From NCBI GenBank assembly GCA_020796225.1, contig CM036758.1:28038099-28102098 (forward strand): a DNA stretch of 64,000 nt. The letters run 5' to 3'. The position numbers and the translations under genes are program-made. Position 1 is the stretch's first letter; the number at the start of each line of letters is the position of its first letter. Below, piece by piece: positions 29,632-40,700 of this stretch. Source of the stretch: Arion vulgaris. Taxonomy: Eukaryota; Mollusca; Gastropoda; Stylommatophora; Arionidae. Below the pieces are notes generated by a model, which had not been told where the DNA came from, ran no database searches, and saw nothing but the letters and a program-made list of their open reading frames with translations.

Positions 29632-31688
29632 CATCCGAGTGGTTACCGGGGCCCAAATTTGAAGTGTAAAGAATAGAACCACTGTTACCTGCCATGCATG
29701 TCGTAAGAGGCGACTTAGGAGGTTTGGCTGAAATCGGATGCACGTGTCCGCTAGGAATGCTAACCCGAAACAAAGGCTTCGCCTATGATGTCTTCGAAGG
29801 TTTCCATGCAGGTCTTGAAACATGTGCAGCAATGGTGGACTTGGAAGACGCATACAACAAAGTGCCCTATGATTATCTTATGCACCAGCTCATCAAACTC
29901 CAGGTGCATCCTCTATACATAAGATGGATAGTTGCTGCGCTGTTCAAAAGGAAGGTTGTACTGCGATGTGGTAGTTGGTTTTCTGAACAGGTGACTGTAC
30001 ATTTCGGATTGCCACAGGGCGCTCCTCTTTCCCCTGTCTTATTCAATATATACACGGTGTCAATCACAGAACAACAACTCGATGGCAGAGGTAGAACTGT
30101 CATTTGCTGATGACATCCTAGTGTATAGACAAGGGAAAGACAGGGATGCAATTGCCGGTGAAATACAGAGGGAACTCGAACGCATCACAGACTGGTGTGA
30201 TGTCTCTGGTGCACTAGTTAACCCTACCAAAGCAGCAGTGACATGGTTCTCACTCAATAATCACACTGTTAACGCATGTACGCCTAGTGTGAAACTTCAC
30301 GGTAATGTTTTGCCCGTAGATAAATCGATGACATTTTTGGGTGTGACATTTGACCGCAGTCTGTGTTTCCGGGAACATGTTGAGTATGTCATTGTCAAGA
30401 CACGCAAAGGTTTGGCGGCAATGAGAGTCATGGCGGCTGTTAACATCGAGCAACGACTGCTTGTCATTCTGTATCAGACATTGGTCCTCTCCACCATTGA
30501 ATATGCAATGGCCATCCTCACTGTCAGCAAAACGCAAATTGAAAGACTTGAGAGAATACAGAACGAAGCTATGCGTATCATCCTCGGTTGCACAAGGGAT
30601 ACACCCTGTGTGGCGATGAGGTTTCTCCTGGATTTTCCGACCATGGAGTATAGAGTCAAGATAGCCAGAGCACGTGCCTATCTCAAAATAAGTGCCAAAA
30701 GGATCACCCATTGCATGAACAGCTCAGCGCCAGTGGTGGACTTCGGTTAAAGCGGGGCAACGATGACGTTGTGATCTACACGGATGGATCGGTAGTTCGT
30801 CACGAACAGTCTGCATGGGCCTACTCTGCAAGCTCATGTGGCAGAATGGTCAAGGAAGCCAGTGGTGCATTCAGTATGACAACAAGCAGCATGACAATGG
30901 AGGTACTGGCGGTGACCAATGCACTACTCTGGCTAGAGTCACAAAACTACACTCATGGTGCATTTTGAGTGACTCCTTGAGTATGATCCGAAAGGTGGGG
31001 GCCGGTTCGGTGCGCAGGCAATGGACTGAATCACTGCAGGCGTCAACAATTTGCAGAATTACTCTTGTTTGTGTTCCGGGGCACATGGGTGTCGTTGGCA
31101 ATGAGAGAGCAGACAGGCTGGCTGGCTCTGCCGCTATATCAGACGGCCAGCCAATGGACAGAGCTGACATAGTGAACGCCCTCATAGAGCGTGGCCGCAG
31201 AGAAGATCTTCATCTAAACCAATCCACGTCAACTACTAGATTGCGAGAACTGGGTTTGAAGATTGGTGTGGCAAGGAAAGAACAGTACAACAGGTATACG
31301 AGTAGGCTCATCAATCAAAATAGAACTGGTACGGTCCAGGCTGCTGAACGCTGATGGAGATATTGCGATAGAGATCGGAGCACCTATGGACATGTCCGGA
31401 GTGCAATGAAGATATTCCAAACTGAAACGCTTGCAGAAAACGGATGCACCAGGCCGTAAGGCACATAACATGGTGCAACGACCCTCACAATGAGGAATGG
31501 GATAACGGATTATACGGTCGCCAATCTGCCTCTGAGGTTTAGCCACGCAGTAAGAATGTCAGACCTACAATCACGAGAAAGAGGTGGCCCACTTACACTA
31601 GCGTCCAAGACACGTGGCTGATAATCTGAGGCAGACGGCTGCCTTTATTAGAGAATCCGAAATCCCAATCTAGTGAGAACGCAGAAGA
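29632..31688 (+). mobile_element. I-like LINE, internally deleted, with target-site duplication
   Basis: GTTTTTGTTAT flanks the element at 29621-29631 and 31689-31699. It begins with the head also found on the GAAG-tailed SINEs (about 29632-29745), then jumps into a reverse transcriptase from the palm. RT text includes [37 protein letters not shown] and FADDILVYRQGKDRD. An RNase H domain follows (VVIYTDGSVV near 30772, [19 protein letters not shown] near 31072), then a shortened C-terminus and an AATGAGAACGCAGAAGA-like end. The endonuclease and ORF1 are missing. The lineage (RT plus RNase H without LTRs) fits the I superfamily. Several frameshifts make it non-autonomous. Confidence 0.9.
29755..31354 (+). 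pseudogene. LINE reverse transcriptase and RNase H, frameshifted
   Basis: Frames in order: 29755-30108 (RT palm, YNKV and PQGAPLSP boxes), 30082-30750 (FADD box, then [16 protein letters not shown] and [19 protein letters not shown]), 30711-30968 (RNase H first half, TDGS and TMEVLAVTNALLW), 30815-31354 ([18 protein letters not shown] to RYTSRLINQNRTG). Catalytic RNase H positions Asp (TDGS), Glu (MEVL) and Asp (SDSL) are present. The enzyme would copy element RNA at nicked DNA but cannot be made intact here. Confidence 0.9.
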
Positions 31689-31774
31689 GTTTTTGTTATA
31701 TGTCCAAAAGATATTAATTTTTCATACTTATTTGCAGCATCAACCAGTTCTCTTTGATTTTCTTTCTGGATAGA

Positions 31775-31890
31775 TCTTCTTCTTCTTTGCGTTCGTTCTT
31801 TACGGCCAATTTGAATGCACATTAGTCTGGTAGGCCCCTAAACGCATAGACTTCTACACGTTAAGGACACCTGCATCCGATTTCATCCAA
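31775..31890 (-). mobile_element. SINE with GAAG tail, short deleted copy
   Basis: TGGATAGA at 31767-31774 and 31891-31898 flank a 116-bp copy. Both the outer head and an internal segment (the ATCACAAAGAG...CGTATACACG part) are missing. Confidence 0.88.
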
Positions 31891-31899
31891 TGGATAGAA

Positions 31900-32335
31900 C
31901 TATTGGTCTCTCCTCTGTCCATGAGATGATATACAGAGGACACTTTAGAAACACATTTAAAAGCACACATATGTGTTCCTACTGCCTTGTTAAATCTCTG
32001 TTTCACATCTACAAGTTGCTACTTGAAATATGCATGCTCTTAGCATTCTCATCTTTGTTTACCTAGCATTTCAATTCCATACTGTTTTTAGTAAAGTTTT
32101 TGTAAGGCTATGTTTATTTAAAAAACAACCAATACTACTAGATTACACAATTATGTCACTATGCTAACATTTCTGCTCACTAAGATCAAATAAAAAAGGT
32201 TGTCGATATCGCTAGAAACTATAATCTGTTTATTGAACTATGCCGAGACCAAAGAGTTTTAAAAATAAATAATGCTGTTGTACTGTCATTAAATATCTAT
32301 ATGAATATGGCATGCAATGTTTTTTATATATGTGT
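31900..32335. other. AT-rich, nothing recognised
   Basis: No frame, repeat or RNA gene supported. Confidence 0.4.
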
Positions 32336-32339
32336 GCTT

Positions 32340-32890
32340 CTTCCCCTTTCAACTCCCAACGGAGCACATGTCTTTCTCTCTCCTGCTATCCCTTCCAATT
32401 CTCTCCGTGTTTGACCTATCCTTTAATACAGTCTCCAGCTCCTTCTCCAGGTATTCTCTAGGCTTCCTCTACCCTCTTTCCCTGTGAGTTCCAAAACAGT
32501 GTCTGTCTTGCAATGCTTCTGGTCGATCGTCTAAATGTGTGTCCTATCCATCGCCTCTTCCTCCACTGACATCTGCTTAGTTCTCTTGAGTTCCTCTCTC
32601 ATAATCTCATCCCTCTATTCTACGTAAACATCCATTTATGAAATTCTGTAGTTTTCAGTTGGCTTTTTTTGTCTTCCATGTTTCCGAGCCATAGAACAGC
32701 ACTGACTTCACATTTGACTGAAAGATTCTCAGCTTCGTGTTTGTTTTGATCTCCTTTAACTTCCATAGCTTACTCAATGCAATAAAGTTTCCTTGCTTTT
32801 GTATTTTTATCTTGACATCTTTGTTTGTTCCTCCTTCTGTGTCTATGTTGCTACCAAGGCATGTGTATGACTCATGTGTATATGTATGCT
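32340..32890 (-). pseudogene. RTE-like reverse-transcriptase C-terminal fragment
   Basis: Reading 32880 to 32340, broken frames give KLWKLKEIKTNTKLRIF, NVKSVLFYGSETWKT and a LQNFINGCLRRI-like stretch. These are the thumb-region texts of RTE/CR1-like elements. There is no intact frame. Confidence 0.75.
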
Positions 32891-34189
32891 AGACTAGAGT
32901 AACAACAGAGGATAGAAAATAGTGATTTAAGTAAGGAAAAAGAAACACTTTTTCATAGCATGAGATATATTAGGAAATAGAGTGTTAGGTCTGTATTTTT
33001 CATTGACTATCAGAATACAATTGATGATGTGGCCAACTGCCTTTACTTCCAGAGTGATAAAGTAATAGAACACATCATTATTTGTGTGTGTGATGTATAT
33101 TAACTTGTCTTAATAACAAAATGATAACAGTTTTCAAACCAAGAAATGTAAGACTCAAAATCATTCCTGGCTCAAAGCACAAAATAAAATCAGTTTATTT
33201 AACAGGCAGGAAAAATACCGAACACAACCATCAAAATTTCATAACTTTATTACAATACTTGAGTTAAGATCAGATCCAGCTTGCAGTATTGTAGCAATAT
33301 GTACTGGCTGACAGCAGTCAATTACTATTGAAACAAACACAAAAATTATAATGTTGAAAACCAGCAAACAAAGACTGCAAATGTTAACCACAATTCTTCA
33401 ACATTCACTCTAGTATAACCATGTAGATTTTACTTTGTGATTTTAGGTAGTATAACCATGCAGATTTTACTGTTATTTTAGATAGTATAACCAAGTAGAT
33501 TTTACTTTGTTATTTTAGGTACTGTGCAGGTATGTTCTACTGCAGTTTATAGTGAGGCTGAGGTATCTGTGCCTCTCGACCTATCACATCCAATTTTGTC
33601 TAATTTTAATACAACTAATTAACTACTTTCAGAGCGATCCCATGTGGATTATGGTGCTGGAATTTTGTGAGTAAAGAACAGAATCACTGAGCTGCATAAA
33701 GTATGCAATCAAATGTGAATTAAAAGGGCAACTCACTCTCTTCAAATAAAAAAAAACTTTAGAAATCATCGCTGCAAGAGTTCACAAAATAATTTGGTGT
33801 GTTTGTGTGGAACTGAATAGAGAAATGCAGAGAGCATTCACTTTTATAAATGTGCGAATCGGGTTGAGATTTCAATTTGTGCAACTGACACTCCAAATAC
33901 AAGCCAAGGAACTGTCCCCACCTACCTCTCGAATACTGGAATTATAAATGTTAAGGGGCAGACATTTCACACTCTACTGTCTGCAAAGGTTATGTGAAAT
34001 TTTCATACCCAATGAAAGGAGAAACCAAAATCAGCTTGACTTCTTACCAATGAAGGGGGAAACCAAAATCAGCTTAACTTCTTAAGAAAAACAATTAAAT
34101 CAAGAGCATCTTCACAACTCTTACTGTCCAGTATGAAACTCTACATCTCTCTCTTTGAGATATAAGTTTAGACTGTTCAATACAAATGT
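32891..34189. other. AT-rich, short triplication only
   Basis: A roughly 36-bp phrase TATAACCATGTAGATTTTAC recurs about three times at 33415-33530. Otherwise nothing recognisable. Confidence 0.4.
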
Positions 34190-34500
34190 AAAGTTTGTTC
34201 TACTCTATGACTCTTGAGTCATGGGGTATCACCAAGAATATTACAAACTGCATCAAACCATGAGATGTTTCTTCTGGATACTACCCTGTATCAGATGACC
34301 AGAAGTGATACATAAAAAATGTGGAGAACAGTTCAGAAAACATTGCAGAAACAACTTAACCTGATACATACTTGACTGAAACAGGATAAAAGAGGAGAGG
34401 CTAAAACTACTTGGTGAAGAACTGTGGAAGAAGAGGTCAGAGCGGTCAGTCATGTGGACAGAGCTGAAAAAGATAAACCAAAACAGAGTTAGGTAGAGAG
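34190..34500 (+). pseudogene. Possible RTE-like C-terminal fragment
   Basis: Text IKEERLKLLGEELWKKRSER then MWTELKKINQNRVR near 34390-34495 resembles the end of RTE-like proteins. Weak match, no core domain. Confidence 0.4.
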
Positions 34501-34639
34501 TAAGTTACAGCCCTATATTCCTCTAGGAACAAGAAGGTTTAGTAGCAATTTGTAATAGCAAAATTTCTGCCCAAAACAACAGAATGCACCAGTAATGACG
34601 CAGAAAGTTGGATAAATGATAACATGTACTTACACTGAT

Positions 34640-35330
34640 ATGGACATGTAACAATCAGATTTGCTATGACGGTGTCTCTCCTAACAGTTACTACTGGTTA
34701 GAAGACTACAAAACTTCTGCCTCAACATGGAGAAGACTGCGACGACAAGACAGAAGAAGCTGATCTCTTAAAAAACCATCAACAGTAAATGCTGAGAAAT
34801 AGGAGTCTAATTGATAGGTACACCTACTCAGGTGAATTTTGTCATCTATATGGATGGTTCTGTGATTCGGGGAGCGCAAACTGGATGAGCTTTTATAGCA
34901 CAAGTGAACTGAAGGACAGTTATGCATTAAATTCAACAGTTTCAAGCATGACATTCAATTAAACTACTTCAAGTGTAACAATGGAGATGGAGATAGCTGC
35001 TGTGTCTAGGGCAATTTTGTGGCCGGCAGAACAAAAAGCATCAAATGCAATTATTTAAACAACATTCAACAGTACTGTCTCAAGAAACTGTCTGGATTAC
35101 ATGGACATTTACATCCCTTTGGACATGCAGAGGATTTACATGCTTGGACATGCAGAGGATTTACATGCCTGGACATGCAGAGGATTTACATGTCTGGACA
35201 TGCAGAGGTGAAGGAAAAAGAAAGGACAAACAAATTAGCTGGAATAGTATCCACTCCAAGTGGGAGAAATATGGGCACAGTGACATCATAAATGCCTCCG
35301 GCTCTACATATGTGAAAACTTCATCTTCTT
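34640..35330 (+). pseudogene. Decayed I-like LINE RNase H with expanded motif
   Basis: Traces of the domain order remain: a YMDGSVI-like start near 34850, SSVTMEMEIAAVSRAILWPA near 34970, and finally GHAEVKEKERTNKLAGIVST near 35200, matching the [15 protein letters not shown] motif of the copies at 31072 and 57232. The GHAE codons are inside the 25-bp tandem repeat at 35121-35207. Confidence 0.65.
35121..35207. repeat. 25-bp tandem repeat, 3.5 copies
   Basis: The unit is GGACATGCAGAGGATTTACA plus TGCTT. It sits on the histidine-containing motif of an RNase H remnant, and its period of 25 breaks the frame. Confidence 0.95.
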
Positions 35331-36829
35331 TGTGATTAGTTTCATATACAGAGTTGAAACTATGAGATGGGCTGCCTCTATGAAGCTGCACATCAATTGG
35401 AGTTCATCATGGGTTCTCCAAAGCTTGCTCTGTTAACTTTATTCATGAGGCCATGTTATGTTTCATTGGTCCAGGTATTATATGTAGGACTGCAGAATGT
35501 GCTCAGGAGCTTGCGTTTCAGTTTGCCAAACACACTGTGCAGACTGCACAAATTAAATTCTGTACATGTGGTATACAAGACATCATCAGAGAGATTGAAC
35601 CACTTGATTGAAATTGGGGCTACATGCGGACAAGGTCTGCCTGCAGGATAGATAGACAATATGTCAACCAACATTACTTGGGTAAGTGAGCATGAGAACA
35701 TTAAGATGGCTATTGCTTTGGATGACAGAGCACATATGTTCAATGTGCATGGATGTCGATCAGGAGAAATAAACTGAGCCCAAGGTGCTGTTAATCAAGA
35801 AACATATGGACCAAACACTATAACTTCCCAATATATCTCATGGTATAAAAATAGCTTCTTTACTTTAGTAGGAATTGATCTCTCATAAATTTATCAATAG
35901 TATGGCTTTATCTGTGAGATATCAATCAACAGTCGGAAGTCATAATCTAATACATCCAACAATAGTATGCATTGATCTCACATACATCAATCAACATTGA
36001 ATTGATCTGTTTAGCAGAACAAAACTAAGAACTGATCTTTTTCTCTCTATCTTCCCCCACTTCTACCTCTCTCACTTTATACTGTTACAGATATGAAGAA
36101 AAAACATAAGAGAATATTTTCACAACAGACAAAATAGCTGGATGTATAGATAAGAAATCACACAGTCACAAGGTACTGGACAGTTTAAAATCATGGCAGA
36201 AACAAAACCCCCAGCAATATGCTGTTAAGAAACGTGATCTATTGCTCCAATTTATGAAACAGGAAAGAATCAATTATACTGCTGCAATCAGACCTGGTGT
36301 CACTCGTTGAAACAAAGTAAACAGAATCAATATGAATCAAAATAAATTTGTAGTGAGTACTTAACAAAAATGACAATGTGAATAATCAAATCAGAGATGA
36401 CAAAATTAAAATATTAAAAAACAAACGTGACACACACACACATTTTAATACACACACATCATAATTTGACTAAATGGTACAGATGCAAGTCTACTGCTAT
36501 AATTGTAAAGTTGAAATATCTAAATGACTAAACATGTCAAATTTAATCATAGAGGATTGTTACAGAGTTCACGGTTCAAGTCCACATGAAGTGTCCTGTC
36601 CCAGACTTCTTGCACCGAGGCCTACAGTGGGGTGACTGTAAGCTCCAGGAAAAGAGCGAATGGGTCACGTAAAACATTAGAAAACTTGAAATATGAATGA
36701 AACTGAATATTTTCTTAAGAAATGAATAGCTATAAACATGAAAGCCATATTTCGAATTAGATTTGACAAAATGTTAAGTCTCAATGTATCATTGATAATG
36801 AAGCACAATGGTATGACTGTGTACTAAAG
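35331..36829. other. Gene-free sequence
   Basis: A Cys-containing frame near 35555-35650 could be LINE C-terminal debris but is not diagnostic. The rest is AT-rich with short CACA runs near 36430-36470. Confidence 0.35.
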
Positions 36830-37385
36830 TTGTAGGGTGTTTTGTTAAACTAATGTGGTATAGCATAATCTTGAACTAAAGTGGTAAAGTGTAATCTTGA
36901 GCTAAAGTGGTATGGTGTTGTCCAGAACTAAAGTGGTACTGTTTTGCCCAGAACTAAAGTGGTACTGTTTTGTCCTGAACTAAAGTGGTATCGTGTAATC
37001 TTGAACTAAAGTCGTAATGTGTAATCTTGAGCTAAAGAGGTACTGTGTTGTGTAGAACTAAAGTGGTATGGTGTAATCTTGAACTAAAATGGTACAGTGT
37101 AATCTTGAACTAAAGTGGTATGGAATTGTACTTAAATGGTAAGGTGTTTCACTGAGCTACAGTGGTATGGAGTTGTACTTAAATGGTAAGGTGTTTCACT
37201 GAGCTACAGTGGTATGGTGTAGTGTTAAACTAAAGTAGAATAGTATTGTGTTGAGCTAAAATGGTATAGCATTGTCTTGGTGTCAAATGGCATAATGTTG
37301 TCTTGAACTAAAGTGGTATATTGTAGTGTTGAAGTAGTGGTATATGTGATAGTAAACAACAGTGATATGGTGTAGAGTTGTAGCA
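36830..37385. repeat. Degenerate 24-30-bp satellite
   Basis: A unit close to TTGAACTAAAGTGGTATGGT GTAATC recurs about twenty times with variable spacing. It ends about 300 bases from the UBE4B stop codon. Confidence 0.85.
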
Positions 37386-37681
37386 ACAATCAACCACTAA
37401 ATGGTACCTAAGCTCGTACAGCAAAACCTGAATGCTCCAACATCATCAACAAAGACAAGCTATACAACAACGGACTCATATCTGCACCACAAGTAAATAT
37501 CCCTTCCCTTCAACATTTTCTAACCAAACATTTGTTAAGAGCATCAATGTCCATATACATATTTCTTCAAGGAACACAAGAATATGTTAACCAAGCTAGT
37601 TAGCAGCAGACAGGAAGATTGCCAAATTGAACATCCCAGTAACTTTCTATGCTGGTGACATCAAGCCAGTAAGTTGATGTT

Positions 37682-37740
37682 TCATTTAGAGTTTTTCTTC
37701 TCTGCCAACCAGGAGCTAATCTTCTTCTTCAACTCTGTGG
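37682..37740 (-). CDS. UBE4B: UBE4B last exon
   Basis: Acceptor ATATTTAG. Encodes [18 protein letters not shown] and TGA at 37682-37684, the basic helix that closes the U-box. Phase joins the preceding G to give Ala. Confidence 0.94.
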
Positions 37741-40700
37741 CTAAATATGAAGATAGAATAAACAAAAGTTAGTCATTAACATTTCGAGATTCAACTGTTT
37801 CTTGGAGTCTGGAAACTGTCACTAAAGTCCAGATGTTTGATTGTCAAAAGGACATAAATATTTAAAACTATCAAATGGAAGGTGCGAGGTCACAGACACA
37901 ATGAATTTAAGATATCAATACGGTACAAGTGTTAGTGAGCTGGCAGTGACCAAGACCTTGCTCCACCTTCCTGTGGTGGCCCTGGAAACATACTATAATG
38001 TTGCAGTTCAACAAAGTAGATAGGGATTGAAGGGGAAGCTATCCACAAGAACAGATAGTAGGGTAGGTGCAGTTGCACATAGTATGAGATTGACTTGTAC
38101 ACCAGATGAACAATATCTGAAGTGTTCATGTCAATACAATCTCCTAGCTGACGTCTAGATAATGAGTACTGGCTATAATTATCTGCTGGTATTCTTATTT
38201 GTGTTCGTTCTTATTTGTGAACCAAGTAAACCACTTGTTGTGATCTTTGGCTTAAATCATATACAAGTCCCAAAGCAGCTAAAAAGTGGTCACACTAGAG
38301 TGAATGCACATCATACCCTTATGAGGTGGTAGTGTACAGTAGTCAGTATGAAAACAGTCATAGGCCATAGAAGTGAACTCAAATATTCTGGATCGGCAAG
38401 GAACGCAATCAGCGATGGCGGAGGAGGAATAGTGTTAAACTCTCAAAGAAAGTGACGGTCACGAAAGTAATTGCCACAGGTAAATACTCAACTACCGGGC
38501 AGAGGCAATAAGAACAGCGGACGAAATGATCCTAGAGAGAAGAGGCACCTCTCGCAACAAAGTTGTGATATTCACCGATGCTCTATCAGTCATCACGGCA
38601 CTCAAAAGTGTAGGCAAAACAGAGCACAATGAGCTGAAAGCGACCCTCGATGCACTAGTGTACTCACTTAAATGCACCGTCATTCAGTGGATACCATCAC
38701 ACTGCAATATAAGTGAAAATGAACAGGCGACAAGCTAGCTAAAGAAGGCGGCGACTACCTCAGACTGATCTCAAGATCAGTTATGAAAAAGCCAGAACAA
38801 CCATCGGCTGGCACTATAAAGACAAATGGTCAAAAGACCATCCTCAGTACAACAACAGCGACGGGTACTATGGTCTGTCTCGTAGTGAACAAGTTGCTAT
38901 ACTCTGACTCCGTACCGGCCACAACAAGCTCCGCGCCCACATGTTTCACAAATTTAAAATTGGCACAACTAGCCTGTGCCCCTGCGAAAAGGCGGACATA
39001 ACGGCAGAGCACATACTGCAAGATTGTAAATTGATAGCAGGTCTAAGAAAAGAAACCTGGCCCCAAAACACAGAGATTCGCGAGAAGCTGTACGGAGGAA
39101 CGGAGTCCCTTAAAACCACGGTAAAATTCATAATAAAAGTTGGTTCATCAGTCTAGGCCGGGAGAAATGAGAGAGATGAGAGAGAAATATTCTGCAATTC
39201 GAAAATATGTGTGCTTGACCTATAGTCTGTAGGTCAATAATGGTGTCACAAATCACAAGTAGTTCTTGTAGACCGAATGCAAAGAAGACAATTTGGATGC
39301 TGTGATTCATAGTGCACATTTGACTGATGATACAGTAACAACAAATGCAAACAGAAAAGAAGATAATGTGATTAAAAATGATGAGATTGGAGTATGTTAT
39401 GAGAGAATGTCACTTACCAGGAACAAGTTCTTCCTCCCGGAGTGGCTGCCGATTGAAGGGATCTGTTTGAGAGTTGAGCAGATGTCTAGTAATGATGGCT
39501 CTCTCCATGACTGTGCCGCCGGGCAAAATGACAGGATCTACCATCAGTGTGTCCATGAGAGGATCTGAGAAATTCAGGTTTCATCTTATGCAACATGTCT
39601 TTGTCAATGAAGAAAGGAAAGAAAGGTCTTCAGTTTTATGTGGAATTAAATCTTGTCTGACAGTCTACAAATCAATCCAGTACAGTTTCAGAACCAAGAT
39701 ATATATATATATATATATCTCAGATGTGTGCTATCAACTTTACTATACAGATCAGAATGCTGGAGAATGACAGAACAAGATATGTCCCACTCTCCACCTT
39801 CCATACAACTTGTCTGTGAAAGAACTTGCTAGTGTTCTGACCAAATACTATCTCTAATCAAGAACTGCTTACACAGTGTCAACAAGAGATTATGAGCACC
39901 ATCATCCTAAAGAGATGCTGGAGATGGATCGGACATGTGATACGCATGATAACTAACTCTGTCACGAAAACTGCACTGAGATGGAGACCAGAGGATAAAC
40001 AAAAATGTACAAGATTCAACATGATCTGAGGAGAACAGTAGAAAAAGAACTGAGAGAAATAAAAGACAGCTGGAACACAATACGAAGGAAGGTCAAGAAT
40101 AAAGAAGAATAGTGAGCATTTGCTGCTGCCATAAGCGTCAGAGGCATCACGGCTAGAGAGTGAGAAAGAAGAAATCCTGTCTAGTCAATAAAATCATGGA
40201 CAATTATGGAATTAATATTATTATGCAACAAAAATACATGCTGATAGTTTTACAGAATAGATGAGACTGCGGGAAAACTATTTCATTGGCAAAACACGTA
40301 ATTGGTAAAATTGATATATGTTGCATGTATTAGAGTTATATATTTACTAGATTTTTCATTGTTTCTCTTCCGTTCTATTTCTAGTTTTTATGTGTGTTTT
40401 TGGTGTTACATTTATTTCGTTATTCGTTTTTATTCCCAGATTTTCATTAGAAGCGTTTGTATTTGGTCGTCCATTTGTTTTTTTTTAAATTTGTCCCTCC
40501 TGTTGTTCGTTTGCTTGATAAAGGCCTTGTTGGTGAAACGTTGCTGTATTTTGTCATTGTTTTTGTAATTTGTAAAACTACAGTACTTTGTGATTACGTA
40601 GTTTTACAGAGAGATATTAAGAATATAATAAACGTTGACATTTAACCTTTTCTTTTTCAAGATTGTAAGTTTTCACTGAGTGAAACATACATGCATTTTT

